From Lucifuga dentata (lineage: Eukaryota; Chordata; Actinopteri; Ophidiiformes; Bythitidae), in the NCBI GenBank assembly GCA_014773175.1, contig VXCM01000268.1, forward strand, positions 62,001 through 126,000: 64,000 bases of DNA, given 5' to 3'. The notes under the pieces are model-generated. The model saw nothing but the letters and a program-made list of their open reading frames with translations. It was not told the origin of the DNA and did not search any database. Positions 12,156-23,107 of this stretch are shown here, piece by piece. The position numbers and the translations under genes were made by a program. Positions within the stretch are counted from its first letter, which is position 1; each line of letters starts with the position of its first letter.

Positions 12156-12612
12156 CACTCAGTGGTCAGCAAAATAAAAACACTTGTCCAGTGTAATGTA
12201 GTGCAATACAACAGTCCTTCAACAAATACTATCTTACTTAACATGTTACATTTTTGTTCAGACTGCTATAATGTTTGTATGCTGACTCAATTTCATGATA
12301 CACTTTGAGGCTGTACTTTGTGGAGGAGTTGTATTGGACTGCATTATATTTAAGGGTGTTTCTATTATTTTGCCCACCTCATTCACTTACATGGAGGAGC
12401 CAAAATATTAGAAACATGGTACAATATAATGCAGTCCAGTAAAACAACAACACAGCCTCCAGCCTCAAAAAAAAGACCTTAGAGCTGGATCAACACCTCT
12501 CTGACTGTGTCATCAGCAACTGAAAAATATTATTTTCATAAAGTTAGATTATTATTCATAAAGTTGGATTATTACAGTGAACAAGTGTTTGTATTTTTCT
12601 GGCCACTGAGTG
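12156..12612. mobile_element. 457-bp palindromic MITE with TA target duplication (Tc1/mariner-like)
   Basis: The left terminus CACTCAGTGGTCAGCAAAAT and the right terminus, read in reverse as CACTCAGTGGCCAGAAAAAT, start inverted repeats of about 32 bp. The element is flanked by TA on both sides (12154-12155 and 12613-12614). The interior is also inverted: GAGGCTGTACTTTGTGG near 12309 pairs with the region ending GCCTCCAGCCTC near 12470, and both arms share GGACTGCATTATATT. The whole element can fold into one long imperfect hairpin. It has no coding capacity. The TA duplication suggests Tc1/mariner mobilisation. Confidence 0.75.
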
Positions 12613-12979
12613 TACATGGCATGCTAATGTGAGTTAGCACTCTAGTTAGCTTGAAAACAAAGGGAAGTTTTGTCATTAAACTATGTTTTAATACGGTTTA
12701 AAGATTTTGTATTTTTTCAGGTTGTGTATTTCAAGATAATCTGGCCAAAATAATTAAACTGTGAAATTTCTGTCTTGGCCTAATCTGATTACGCGCCTAA
12801 TTGTGGGCACTCATTTATGGCAATGCTAAGAAGCAGTTTTCTGTTTGTATAATTCTACTTTAATTAAAACTATAATGATATGTTTGGCATTTTGATATAC
12901 AAGGTCTTGAAACGTATGTTATCCATCATATACTGTTAATGGTGTAGAGAAAAAAAACAAAAAAAACTGTAACTCAAGT

Positions 12980-13603
12980 TAGGGCTGGGTGATACGGCCT
13001 AGAAATAAAATCTCGATTTTTTTTTTTTTTTTTTTTTTTTTTACACTTATGGATGATTCTCAATTTTAATCGCGATTTTTCTTATTTTGTGACTGTAGCA
13101 TCTTTCATCTGCTGGTGCCACATTGCTGCCACTCAGATGCGTTTCTGTCGCAGCTGCTGAAATAAATTTGTTGCGCTGCTACTTTTAGTAGCTGCAGCTC
13201 CTACAAACTTTACATACGACGTTGGTTTGCTCGATCCATGAAGCGCAAAGTCGAACTTCCAAATTGCTGAAGTGATGAAATGACGTTACCTTTCTTAGAA
13301 ATGAGCTCATCTTCAGTCAGTGTTTGTTGCCATCTTGACAGCACCTCTGACCTGCTAAAAGCTTTGTGTTGGCGTGGTATCAACGAACGTGACGGGCGAT
13401 TAAAGTTTAATAAGTGCAAAATGGGCTTGTTTCATGGAGAGCGACCTGCTGCCGCATTTCCTGTTGAAAATTGTTAGATACTAGTTGTTGTTTTTTTTGT
13501 TTGTTTTTTTTTTAAATCTCAATTTGGCGATTCAGCCATTTTATACATCGTGCCAAAATGTAAAATTGAATTAATCGATTAAATCGATTTATTGCCAGCT
13601 CAG
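12980..13603. mobile_element. hAT-like non-autonomous element
   Basis: The left end is TAGGGCTGGGTGATACGGCC. The right end, after an ATCGATTAAATCGATTTATT block, is a damaged version of the inverse (GCCAGCTCAG). The 8-mers ACTCAAGT and TATCAAGT flank the element and match at 6 of 8 positions, consistent with an old hAT target duplication. A T tract of about 25 bases lies just inside the left end. No transposase frame was seen. Confidence 0.6.
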
Positions 13604-16600
13604 TATCAAGTGAATGTTGTGGTTTGTTGGGTGATTTGATGATGATGCTAAAAGCTGCAGTGACATTTTGGCATTTAAAAGGTAAAAATGAATTCTTACA
13701 AGGTGTTGCTATTCGCTTGCAGGTTCTCCCCGGTGCCTGTTGTCATTTTAAATCATACCTTTGAGTGGACCCACACCTCTGATTCCGTCGTGTATAAACA
13801 GTAAGCAAACATGGCAAAATGAATCAGGTTTTGTGCCTGAATAGAGCCTGTGCCAGAACTGTGTTTACAGACAATCTCTTGTACTCTAATTTCTGTTTTG
13901 TGCACAGATGGTGTCTTAACAATCACACACAGAAACAAACCAACGCCAAGTCTGATTTAGTTGTAGCTCACGGCGAATCAAAGAGAAATCTCTGCTCTCT
14001 CGAGGCAGAATCACCCTTACGTGGCCTCTGTGATAGATAGCTGAATGAAACTGGATCTGTGAAAAAAGGACAAGCACTCTGGGAGTTGCACAGCCTGCAT
14101 GCCTTTCGCTCAACGGGGCACTCACTGGGACGTTTCCTCAGCGAGGCTTTTTCAAAAGGGCTTGCGCCGCAGTTCCAGCTCAGGGGCAGTACAGTAGGTC
14201 AACCGCCGATAGAGTTACAACCCTCTCTTTTGTAGAGGTGTTGGACAAATTAGACCTCACAACTGTTTACCCAGTCAAACAGGGACAGCTGCACCTCTCC
14301 ACCCTCCAAAACCTGCCACTGACTGTTGTTCCCTTCGGGAGCCATCTGTGAAGAATAAGCAAGCACCGTGATCAAAATGATTGTTCACCAGTTTACCTCC
14401 GTCACCGCTGAGGGTGATGCAAATGGCCTCTTATCTGAATGACTGTTTGCATTATGTGATCCAGCTGCCATTTTACACTGCTGCTGCGCTAACTGAGAGC
14501 TGAGTAATAACGCAAAATAACTCTAGTGTTTTGTTCTGGAACAGTTATATTTACATTTCTATGTACACATTTTCTGTGCTACTTAATAGTTAAAACAGTA
14601 TTCATCAATATAAACCACAGAGTCTGTGTCCTGTTATTGCCATAGCTAAGGAAAAAGTGGGTGTATAAAATGTTTCTGTGACTTCTTACATCCAAATAAA
14701 ATTTGTTGAATTGTTCTGCTAACAACCACAAAAATAAACTCATATCCCCAAGCAGTTTTTTAGGATGCTGGCGTAGATATTTGAGAAGCTTCAGGATTTG
14801 TCTTGATGATTCTGTCAGGATGAGCTTACTGTATTTGCGTGATTCTAATAGTCTGGGGATGTGAAGTGAATTAGTTCTAATTGTTTTGTTTGTGATGAGT
14901 CCTGTGCATATCTACAATGTTTAGACCTATAATTTTCCAATTCTAACAAACAGTTGAAATTTTTGGCATTATCTTTTGTATGTGTATAAGAGAAGAGCTC
15001 AGTATTATAAAGATGAAGAAATTCCACACTGTTCTTTACATTGGGAAAAGGATACACTTCAGTTCATTTCAAGCAGCGTGTGTGAATTTGTTAATTAAAG
15101 TCGTAATTCCAGTGCAATTTGCCCACTGTGTTTTGGTGAGATGATAATGATGCTTACACAACGAAACGTAAGCAGTATAAATTCAAACGGAACTAATTTT
15201 TGGTGTGCTTTAGTTGTAATTTCTCCTGTCACTGCAGTAAGAAGCAGCAGTAAAAAATCAAAGCATTTGTATTGTTAATTTTCTATGTGCTACCTTGAAT
15301 CACAAAATATTTGTTGAACATTACAAAGACAATAGGGTGCATTTTAAATTGATCTATTGTTGGAAGATCACATTATGATGTTAACCGCCACCTGAAGATA
15401 TGATTATCAGCAATGAACCATTTTTAATCAGAAAGCATTCCTGCCTTGCAATTCTTCTTTGTAATTCCAGCAAGAAAACATTTTAGATATGCACTGGAAA
15501 ATACTGTTTCCTCATAATATTTTTTTCCCCCTCATGATTTAGACAGCAAAAACATTAAGCACACCCATGGCTGCTAATTAGTAGTAGGAATTCATCCTCA
15601 CAAATTGGTTGAGGGGATCTTTGTGGGACTGCATCGTGTAGTGTTTGGCTGTGTGTTTGTCAGTGGGTGTTTGCGGCACAAAGAGAATCATCAGAATTCA
15701 TGCCTCTTTGAGGTGGTATTGATCTAATCTCCCTTGCTGCCACTCCAGAGCCTTTTGTGCTCAGGCTTCCTTACCCTTCTCTTTCTTATCATAGGGGGAG
15801 ATGAGGGCTGCAGATGTGGGTGTTAATTATTTACGTACATGCAGTGGGCTCACAGGGAGACTTAGAACCCAAGACTTTCAGAAAATGGACTCTTTCTGCA
15901 CCCATTCAGCTTCAGTCTCAGTGCTGTTTTCAACATTATTGACACCACTTTATCTCCAGCCTTGGAAACAGTGGGAGTCATAGGTAATAAAAGAACTACG
16001 AGTTCTTTATTGAAAAAATTTAAACATCCTTGAGGCAAACCAGTCGCTGTTTTTTTTCACAACCAATTAGAATACCAAGTACTTCATTGAGTGGATCAGC
16101 TGATGCCTGGTGCTAATTACTTGAATTTGAGGAGATGGACTATCTGCTCTGGCTATAATAAAACCAGCACCACTACAGGCTTATCTGTAGAAAACATCTT
16201 ATTTACTAGTGTGTCATAATAACTAGGAGTGAACTAGGAGTTCAGAACACTGCTTTCTTTCTTGGCATTCAAAGTTAAATTGCTAAAATGTGACTGGAAT
16301 ACTAAACGTATGAATTTAGTAGTCGCAATTTCATAAGAATCCCTTTTGAAGGCAGAACTGAGCTAACACGAGTTCTCAATATCAGAATTGATTTGTGGTG
16401 TGAAATGTAACTGTGATCTGTCCTGAAATGCTATATATTTTTTAAATGTATGAAACAAGTCTCAGTGTTGGCTAAATTATTATCAAAGACACCTAATTTG
16501 GTGCTCTCCTAAGTGATACCCTGGTTCATTCATGGTTTTAATCTCTTGTGTTAAAGCTAGATTGCCTTTGTCCTCTTGAGTTGAAAAGGCGTTGCTCCAT

Positions 16601-16995
16601 AAACCATGTCAGGGGTGAATGAGGCCAGCTATTCCTTATTTATCAGCAGTGACACTATCAGCAGTGCCTTGTGAAAAGAGAGCCAGTCATTCAGAACAGT
16701 GGGGCCACCTTGGCTGTCAAAGCAGGATTTAGGCTACATTTCCCATGGTTGCCATGACGACTGTGGGAAGTGATTATGGAGAGAGGGTTTTGCAGCAGTG
16801 CTGTCACACCAGTGGGTATTACCACGGAGGTTTGCGCACTAATCATCAGAGAATTACCAGCTCATGATCAAATGTTTTTTTTTTTCCTTTGGACCCAATT
16901 AAATGATCTTTTCTATGATGGCAAAGCTTTACTAATGTTATTTTTTTTAATGTCTGCATTATTCTAAAAACTCCTGTTTTTTCCCCCCCTTCTAG
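13604..16995. other. non-coding DNA upstream of the first coding exon (probably intron 1)
   Basis: No coding exon or clear mobile element was recognised. The last bases (16976-16995) are a strong polypyrimidine tract ending in CTTCTAG, the acceptor of the following exon. The non-coding first exon expected for this gene family was not located. The stretch at about 16610-16765 looks like unique sequence and ends with GTTGCCATGACGAC (16748-16761), which resembles an RFX X-box. Confidence 0.5.
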
Positions 16996-17123
16996 GACAA
17001 AATGTGGTTAAATGGAAAGGGGACGTGTAGACCGTGAGGATTCTCTAACCCTTGCCCCTGAGTCCCAACCGTCTGAGAGGGTGTCGGACCTCACTGAGGC
17101 AAACCTGGGCCGTTGGCACTAAA
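16996..17123 (+). other. znf609: 5' UTR part of the first coding exon of znf609
   Basis: The exon begins after CTTCTAG at 16995. The 128 bases before the ATG contain an in-frame TAA at 17046-17048, so translation cannot begin upstream in this frame. A short upstream ATG at 17002 opens an 11-codon frame ending in TGA at 17035-17037. Because the exon starts with an acceptor, at least one non-coding exon must lie upstream. Confidence 0.8.
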
Positions 17124-17882
17124 ATGTCCCTAAGTGGTGGCACTGCAGGCGGGAAAGGTGTGGACTCTAATGCGGTGGACACTTACGACAGCGGGGATGA
17201 GTGGGATATTGGTGTTGGAAATCTGATCATTGACCTCGACGCTGACTTAGAAAAGGACAAACTTGAGATGTCTGGCACCAAGGACAGCATGGCGGCACCA
17301 CCCAGTGCAGTAGCAGCGTTGCCCGACAACATCAGGTTTGTTAGTCCAGTGTCTGGCTCTCAAGGCAAGGAAAGCAAATCCAAGTACAAGCGCAGTAAGA
17401 ACTCTAAAGACAATAATAGCAAAGCCTCAGCTGGAGATGCTGGCAAAAAAGAAACTACAGGACGAACTCAAGGGGAGCCAACAGGTACTGCAGTGAGCGC
17501 AGGAGCTGCTGGCAACAATTCCGCTTCCGGGAAGAATGTGGAAAAAGGGGGCAAAGCCTCCAGAGGTGTCCTCGGTGGCAAAAAAGAGAAAGAAGGGGCT
17601 AGTGGGAAAAATAAGAAGGACAAAGCAGACGGAGGCCCAGTGGTGGCAATAGCTGCTGCAGAAAAGGATGTTGTGTCTCAAGCTCAAGTAGCTTTGGGGA
17701 GTAGTCGAAACACATCCTTTGAGAACACACAATCAACAGACTTGGCAGAAGCCAATCAAATGGGGAATATTGCACTTGAACCTGTTGGGATAGTACCAGC
17801 ATTGACCGCAAAAATTGAACCAGAGGAGGTAGAAAATAGTACAAATGAATGCAAAACGTTGAAGAAGGTGAAAAATGAAAAG
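17124..17882 (+). CDS. znf609: zinc finger protein 609, first coding exon (residues 1-253)
   Basis: ZNF609 is a large nuclear regulatory protein. In mammals it has been linked to cohesin-loader (NIPBL) and Integrator partners, neuronal migration and myoblast proliferation. The start is the ATG at 17124, with A at -3 and an upstream in-frame stop. Residues 1-43 carry the family signature: a GGKGVD motif, then [20 protein letters not shown] at residues 21-40. Residues about 95-205 form a Lys/Ser-rich basic, low-complexity region ([31 protein letters not shown]), probably disordered and nuclear-localising. The exon ends ...KKVKNEK and a GTAAGT donor follows at 17883, phase 0. The MSLS start and the following exon's ESPVSTP favour ZNF609 over the paralogue ZNF608. 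Which teleost duplicate (a or b) it is cannot be told. Confidence 0.95.
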
Positions 17883-18226
17883 GTAAGTTTTTCTTTTATT
17901 GTTTTTCATGTCACTTTGTTTTGATTTGGCATGATGTGGCTCGTGTTACTGGAACATCAAAGGTGATGTCTTGGGTTAAATGGCTTTTATCAAAGGCAGT
18001 CATGGATTCCAGGATTTAAGGGGGTATGTACAGCATGATTAATATTGTATTACTAGTTAGTAGTTTATATGAAGTTGTTAAAGGGCAGTACTAATAATTT
18101 TGCATGTTTGAGCCCAATAAATATAACTCGCATACACATTACGTTACTGACAACCATTTCCCAAAATATACTACTGGAGTATTATATTACCTATCTGGAC
18201 GGTTCTGCTGGTTGTCTATCCATGCC

Positions 18227-18361
18227 AAGAAAACCCGCCAAACCGTTTCCAGGTGGAAACGCCATTAAAACCGTTCCTCTCCACGCTCAGAAANAAGAAA
18301 ACCCGCCAAACCGTTTCCAGGTGGAAACGCCATTAAAACCGTTCCTCTCCACGCTCAGAAA
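18227..18361. repeat. 67-bp direct duplication around one N (assembly artefact)
   Basis: 18227-18293 and 18295-18361 are identical around an N at 18294. Confidence 0.9.
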
Positions 18362-18401
18362 TAAATAATCAAAAATTTTTTCCTCCATTCCAGGCTGCTA
18401 C

Positions 18402-18536
18402 TGGTTTCAGTTCATTCTAGTACACTATTAAAATCAACTTGTAGAGACTTGAAACATGCTTGAGATACNTGGTTTCAGTTCATTCTAGTACACTATTAAA
18501 ATCAACTTGTAGAGACTTGAAACATGCTTGAGATAC
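18402..18536. repeat. 67-bp direct duplication around one N (assembly artefact)
   Basis: 18402-18468 and 18470-18536 are identical around an N at 18469. Confidence 0.9.
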
Positions 18537-18880
18537 ATAACCCACTGTCTATTAAGTGTTTTCGTCAAAGTAACTTTATTTAACCAAGTCAACATGGTGT
18601 TGCACGAAAGACAAAGGATGTCTCCGCCATGGAAGTCCCCGGCTTACCGAGAAATTAAAAACAACTCTCACTTCTACATTCAAACATACTTATCAGGCAA
18701 AACGTTGAATTTTAAGGGGNTATCACCTGATTTGATTACGAAAGATTAGGGAATTTGACAAAATAACAGGAAACCTAAAGTTTGGTTTTATGTTTTGAAA
18801 ATTGGTTGTAAGTAATGTATATATGTGCTGGTAGTATTTATTGGGCTTAAACATGCAAAATCGTCCGTATGGTCCTTTAA

Positions 18881-21800
18881 GAGAACTTTGCAACTGTATT
18901 GACACCATTGGTATCAAAAAAAGTAGTATTTGGATTTTTAGTCTTTAATTACAACCTTGTAAACATTTTACGGGAAGTTATCTAAAAAGAAAAACCTGGC
19001 AGGCAGGTTTTCAACAGACACTAAAGTTTAGTTGTGCATTTACTCACTGTTTGGCTCAGAACACTTTACCCAGGTCAGTTTAGTAATATAGTTAAAATGA
19101 AGAAAATAAGTAAATATTTAGATTACATGAGTCTCATTGGGTGGGGAAAAAAAAACTTGGTATTCCCTTTTAAAACGATCGTTTGAAACTTCTGTCACTT
19201 TCTTTTCTAAATAGCAGCTATTATTGCACAGCTGAGGAGTTGTATTTGTTGTGAAATCTCTTTGACAGTCTTGGCTTTCATCACTTCTAATTTATCGTAT
19301 TATGACATGAAAGGACATAAAAGCACAGAGCAATAGCGTTGTTGAAGCAGGCTTCATAGTGGCCTAAAGCTGACAGTAGTAAGATACACTCTGTTCCCTC
19401 AAGCAGTCTGACGTGACGCACAAAAAGACCTACTGCTGTTTTCTCTTTTATTAACAAACGATGAATAAGGGCACCCTAATGAACGTGATGCTGAGACCAG
19501 CTCTAGCAAGTAGCCCACACAATGCTGCCGTTTGTTCCCTCTAGGACATCTGTGAGAGTTTCATTTTCCACACATTCATAATTTTAATTATGAATGTCAG
19601 CGCGTTCCCCAACCAAATCAGTCATTCATTTTAAGAGGATGCATATGTGTATTTAGATATTAAATTTGGTTTTCTGTCTGTAATATCAGCATAATCCTGA
19701 ATGATCTGTTTTAAATCTGAAAGACATTACCTGTGTTTTCATGTCAATTTTCATGCAGCCTACATCTCCCAGCAACATTTAGCATGTTTCACTAACTTTA
19801 AACAAGTCTTGCTGATGTAAACCTGGTATCTATCAGCCAAACACTTTAAATTGTGCCTGTGAAGTTTAAGTAAATGTCAAATCATGTTTCATTGATTCTT
19901 TTTTCTTCCTGCACAATGTCAATGCTGACTTTGTCATACAAGAACAATATAAAGAGCTAGCCAGCTATTCACCCACACTTCACTCATGGAGTTGATCTAT
20001 CACTGTGTCTATTGTATGCCTCATAGCAGCCTTTTTATGCTCTCACAGTATAAAAGACAGCGGAGCAGGGAGGTGCTGAGGACTGTTTTTGTCTGTCATC
20101 GTGTTCCATTCTTAATCCCACAAGCCCCAGCAATGCCTGGTGGAGCAGTGTGGGGGAGGGAGCTGGTGCAAAGCACGCCTCCATTGTTTTTCTGCTGCTC
20201 TGAAAGTGGCATGGGGGAAGGGCTGCGAGGAAGCCTGTTTGATTCCTTAAATCCAGGACGCCCAGTCGTAAACACAAGCTGAAGAGCGTCCTTGGACTAA
20301 CTACTGCGAAGGGAAATTTAAGGACAGTAATTGTAATGTATCTTGACGGAAAAGGCTTCCCAGTTTGCACCGTTTGAGTTGCTTGATACAATGAATCGAG
20401 GAGAAATGCTGATTTAAAAAAAAAAAAATACAAGGCAGGTCAATTGTGGTTTGACTGCCTCTTACATTTGGCTAGGGATATCAATAATAATTACATTAAA
20501 TAATAAGGAACTTGCATACCATTGTACCTGTTCTAAATTTGAGATTACAATAGAAATTAGTCCTGTAAAATATTAAAAACAAAACCATAATACCAGTAAC
20601 TGTTGAGAGGCGAAGGATTCAAATATCCAGCAGTCTCCAGTCCATAATACATACAGTAATCAGTAACTATCTCACTATCTTCTTCCCCGTGATAGAGGTG
20701 TAATAGTGCGGCTAATGTTGCCTCTCCCAAGTTAAAGCTCCCTATTGGGTCTTGGATACTGAATAAATCATCTCCACTTCCTTGTACAAGTGCTAACCAC
20801 CTCGGAGTGCGCCTCACTCTCCCACCTCTCATTATACAAATCTAGTGGAGTCAGGCATTCGTCAGCTGCCCAGACGCTGCCGCTGGCCTTGATAAATGGA
20901 GCAGCTCTCATGGAAAATTACATTGGCAACGTCACTTGGAGAAAGGGAAGGCCGCGGTCTAGCAAGAGAGTACAGCCGCTGTTTTGCGCCGGCGCTGATG
21001 ACCGGCTCAAGAGTGGAGGCTTCTCATGAGAGCAGGAGAAGTTCTTTCTGTGCCGACTGACCGTTGCTATTGTGCTACAGCTCATTCCCTTTAAGTAGCG
21101 TCGAGGCTTTAAAGGGCTCTGAAGTAGAAGGGAAACTGCGACTTATTTTGAGAGAGGGAGCAAATCAAGATGCTGCAAAATGCGATAGTCAAGCTGTAAC
21201 AACGCAGAGAGACGAAGCAAGGTTTTTTAAAACCTCTCATTTCCTTCTAATGCTTGTGTTCCTAACATGCTTCCTGGAGTGCTTACGCGGTGGTTCCAAA
21301 TATGGAAGACTTCCTACATCTGGCACGAACATGTGTGTCTTGAGTGTTTAGATCTTAAAATCCCACCCCACTGATTTAAGACCGAAAACAATTCATTAAG
21401 CCTAAGTACCTTGAAATTGAATGTAACTTCAAGACGTCAACTATACAAATGACTGTATGTGCCAAAAAAAAGCATTCACATCTTCAACCTCAGAAAATAA
21501 AAAAGCGATAGAGCTTTTTAATAGGCAGCATGTCAGCCATCTCTATTTCACAACCCTCATCTCCATCTGGGTTTAACATGCTTCTATATTGTTGATCTTT
21601 AAATGACATTTAACTGACTACCCGACTCATCCGACAAAGAGAGAAAGAGAGATGACATGCCAAGGTGACTGAAACTGAAACTTCATTTGGTAATCCTGTA
21701 ATGGATTCCAAATAATTCTTTGGTTTTGTAGTAGCGTATCAAAAATACAGCAGCAGAATCTGAGAACAGAGACAACAAGGAATCAACCGACATGACTGTC

Positions 21801-22555
21801 TCACATTTACAGGTTGAATTTATAGGTAGAACGCATGTTCGGTAACCCAGCATCATACTGTACACGCACTTCCTGTATCATGCTGTGAAAGCATTAACAA
21901 TTGTGTTGTAGGTGCATATTGGATGTAAATAGGTATTTTGACTTGTGTAAACTCAATAACTGTTTTGTTTTTTTTTTTTCTTTTTCCCCAAGATCAGGCA
22001 GAGCCCTAAAGACAAAATATCATAATTACATGTGATAGAGTAATAAACGCGGAAACCAAAAATGGTGATCATGATTATTAGATCATTAACTGCGCAGTGC
22101 TAATGTGCGTGTATTGATTTTGACAACCCGGAAAGTGGGTGTTGAAACCAGGACTGCACAATTCCACTCTTTGTACAGATTAGCAACGTGATGTATGTCA
22201 CATTACAATGGAGGCATGGTTCCACTGTGGGTTTGTGCTGTTGCATGCTGCTGTCTGTCTGTTTGAAGCGCTCACCCTCAGGGAGTCCCTCACTGCTGCA
22301 GGAAGCACACATTTGACACTAATTGTTTTCCACGTCTGCCATTAGCCCTGTCTCCACAATGATGAGAAACGCTTCAAGCTCGAAGGCTAAATAACAACGC
22401 CAGCTTTCCAAAACACTAACGGTGGGAAAAAAATCAATTCAAGGAAGTTAATAAAAGTAGATGTTTCTGGTTTTGTAGTCCTGATTAAGAGAGAACAGTT
22501 GTTAAAATGGATATGAACACTGTTGTGATAGTAATCTTGGTTGAGCCATTTTCAT
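18881..22555. other. intron sequence, no gene; GC-richer block at 20780-21130
   Basis: Mostly AT-rich unique-looking DNA. At 20780-21130 composition shifts to GC-rich, with several CpGs (GCCGCGGTCTAGC, TTTGCGCCGGCGCTG). No splice-bounded coding frame was found there, so it may be a regulatory element. Confidence 0.45.
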
Positions 22556-23107
22556 TTAAAGGACCATACCAGCCATTGTGCATGTTTTAGCCTAATATGT
22601 TCAATTGTCATACACGTGACATTACTGACAATCATTTCCCAAAACATCGTACTGGAACGGTGAATTAATTTTTTTTTCCCTATCTTCCACAACACATTGG
22701 TTTCAGTTCATTCTGGTAAGCTATTAAAATCAACTTGTTGATACTTGAAACTAGGGGTGTCGCGATATACTGGTATTGACGATAACCGTGATATTAAAAA
22801 ATTAAATAGTGATATTGTGTTAATAATACACATATGATAATATCATGTAAATAATCCAGCACCTCAAAAATCATTTGTTTCTTTCCGTTCTTGCTTTGTT
22901 CCCCCCCCCCACACACACACATACTGTATACTTGATGTGATGCCATGAAGTGGTAACTAGCTAGCTAGGTAGCTGCTTCCTTCCTGGCCAACTGGCCAGC
23001 TAACTTTTTGGCTAACTGTTGTGGAAGTTTTTTGTATTCCGTAAAAATTCTGTGAAAATTGAATATATTAGGCTCAAACATGCAAAATGGCTGTTATGGT
23101 CCTTTAA
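22556..23107 (+). mobile_element. TTAA-flanked MITE family, copy 2, with replaced interior
   Basis: TTAA at 22556-22559 and 23104-23107. Both terminal repeats are present: AGGACCATACCAGC at the left, and at the right GAATATATTAGGCTCAAACA followed by ATGGTCCTTTAA. After the shared AATCAACTTGTTGATACTTG the interior switches to GGGGTGTCGCGATATACTGG and unrelated AT-rich and poly-C/CA sequence. A second repeat therefore appears to have inserted here or replaced the middle. Orientation as copy 1. Confidence 0.8.

Larger units (their letters stand above)
18078..18880 (+). mobile_element. TTAA-flanked MITE family, copy 1
   Basis: TTAA at 18078-18081 and 18877-18880 bounds the element. The left terminal repeat contains TTTTGCATGTTTGAGCCCAA, ACTGACAACCATTTCCCAAA and TACTGG; the right end repeats these inverted and finishes CGTATGGTCCTTTAA. 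The interior has AATCAACTTGTAGAGACTTG, GTCAAAGTAACTTTATTTAA and GATGTCTCCGCCATGGAAGT, all shared with other copies. Its 803-bp length is inflated by two assembly duplications (18227-18361 and 18402-18536) and it has a third N at 18720. I call this orientation '+'. It starts only 195 bp after the exon donor. Confidence 0.85.

Noticed and set aside
17052..17123. N-terminal extension of the first znf609 exon upstream of the ATG at 17124
   Set aside because: The frame is open back to 17049, but there is no ATG in it before 17124, only a TTG, and an in-frame TAA lies at 17046-17048.
18227..18536. Tandem repeats within MITE copy 1 as a real array
   Set aside because: Both duplications are split by a single N and are absent from the other seven copies, so they are assembly artefacts.
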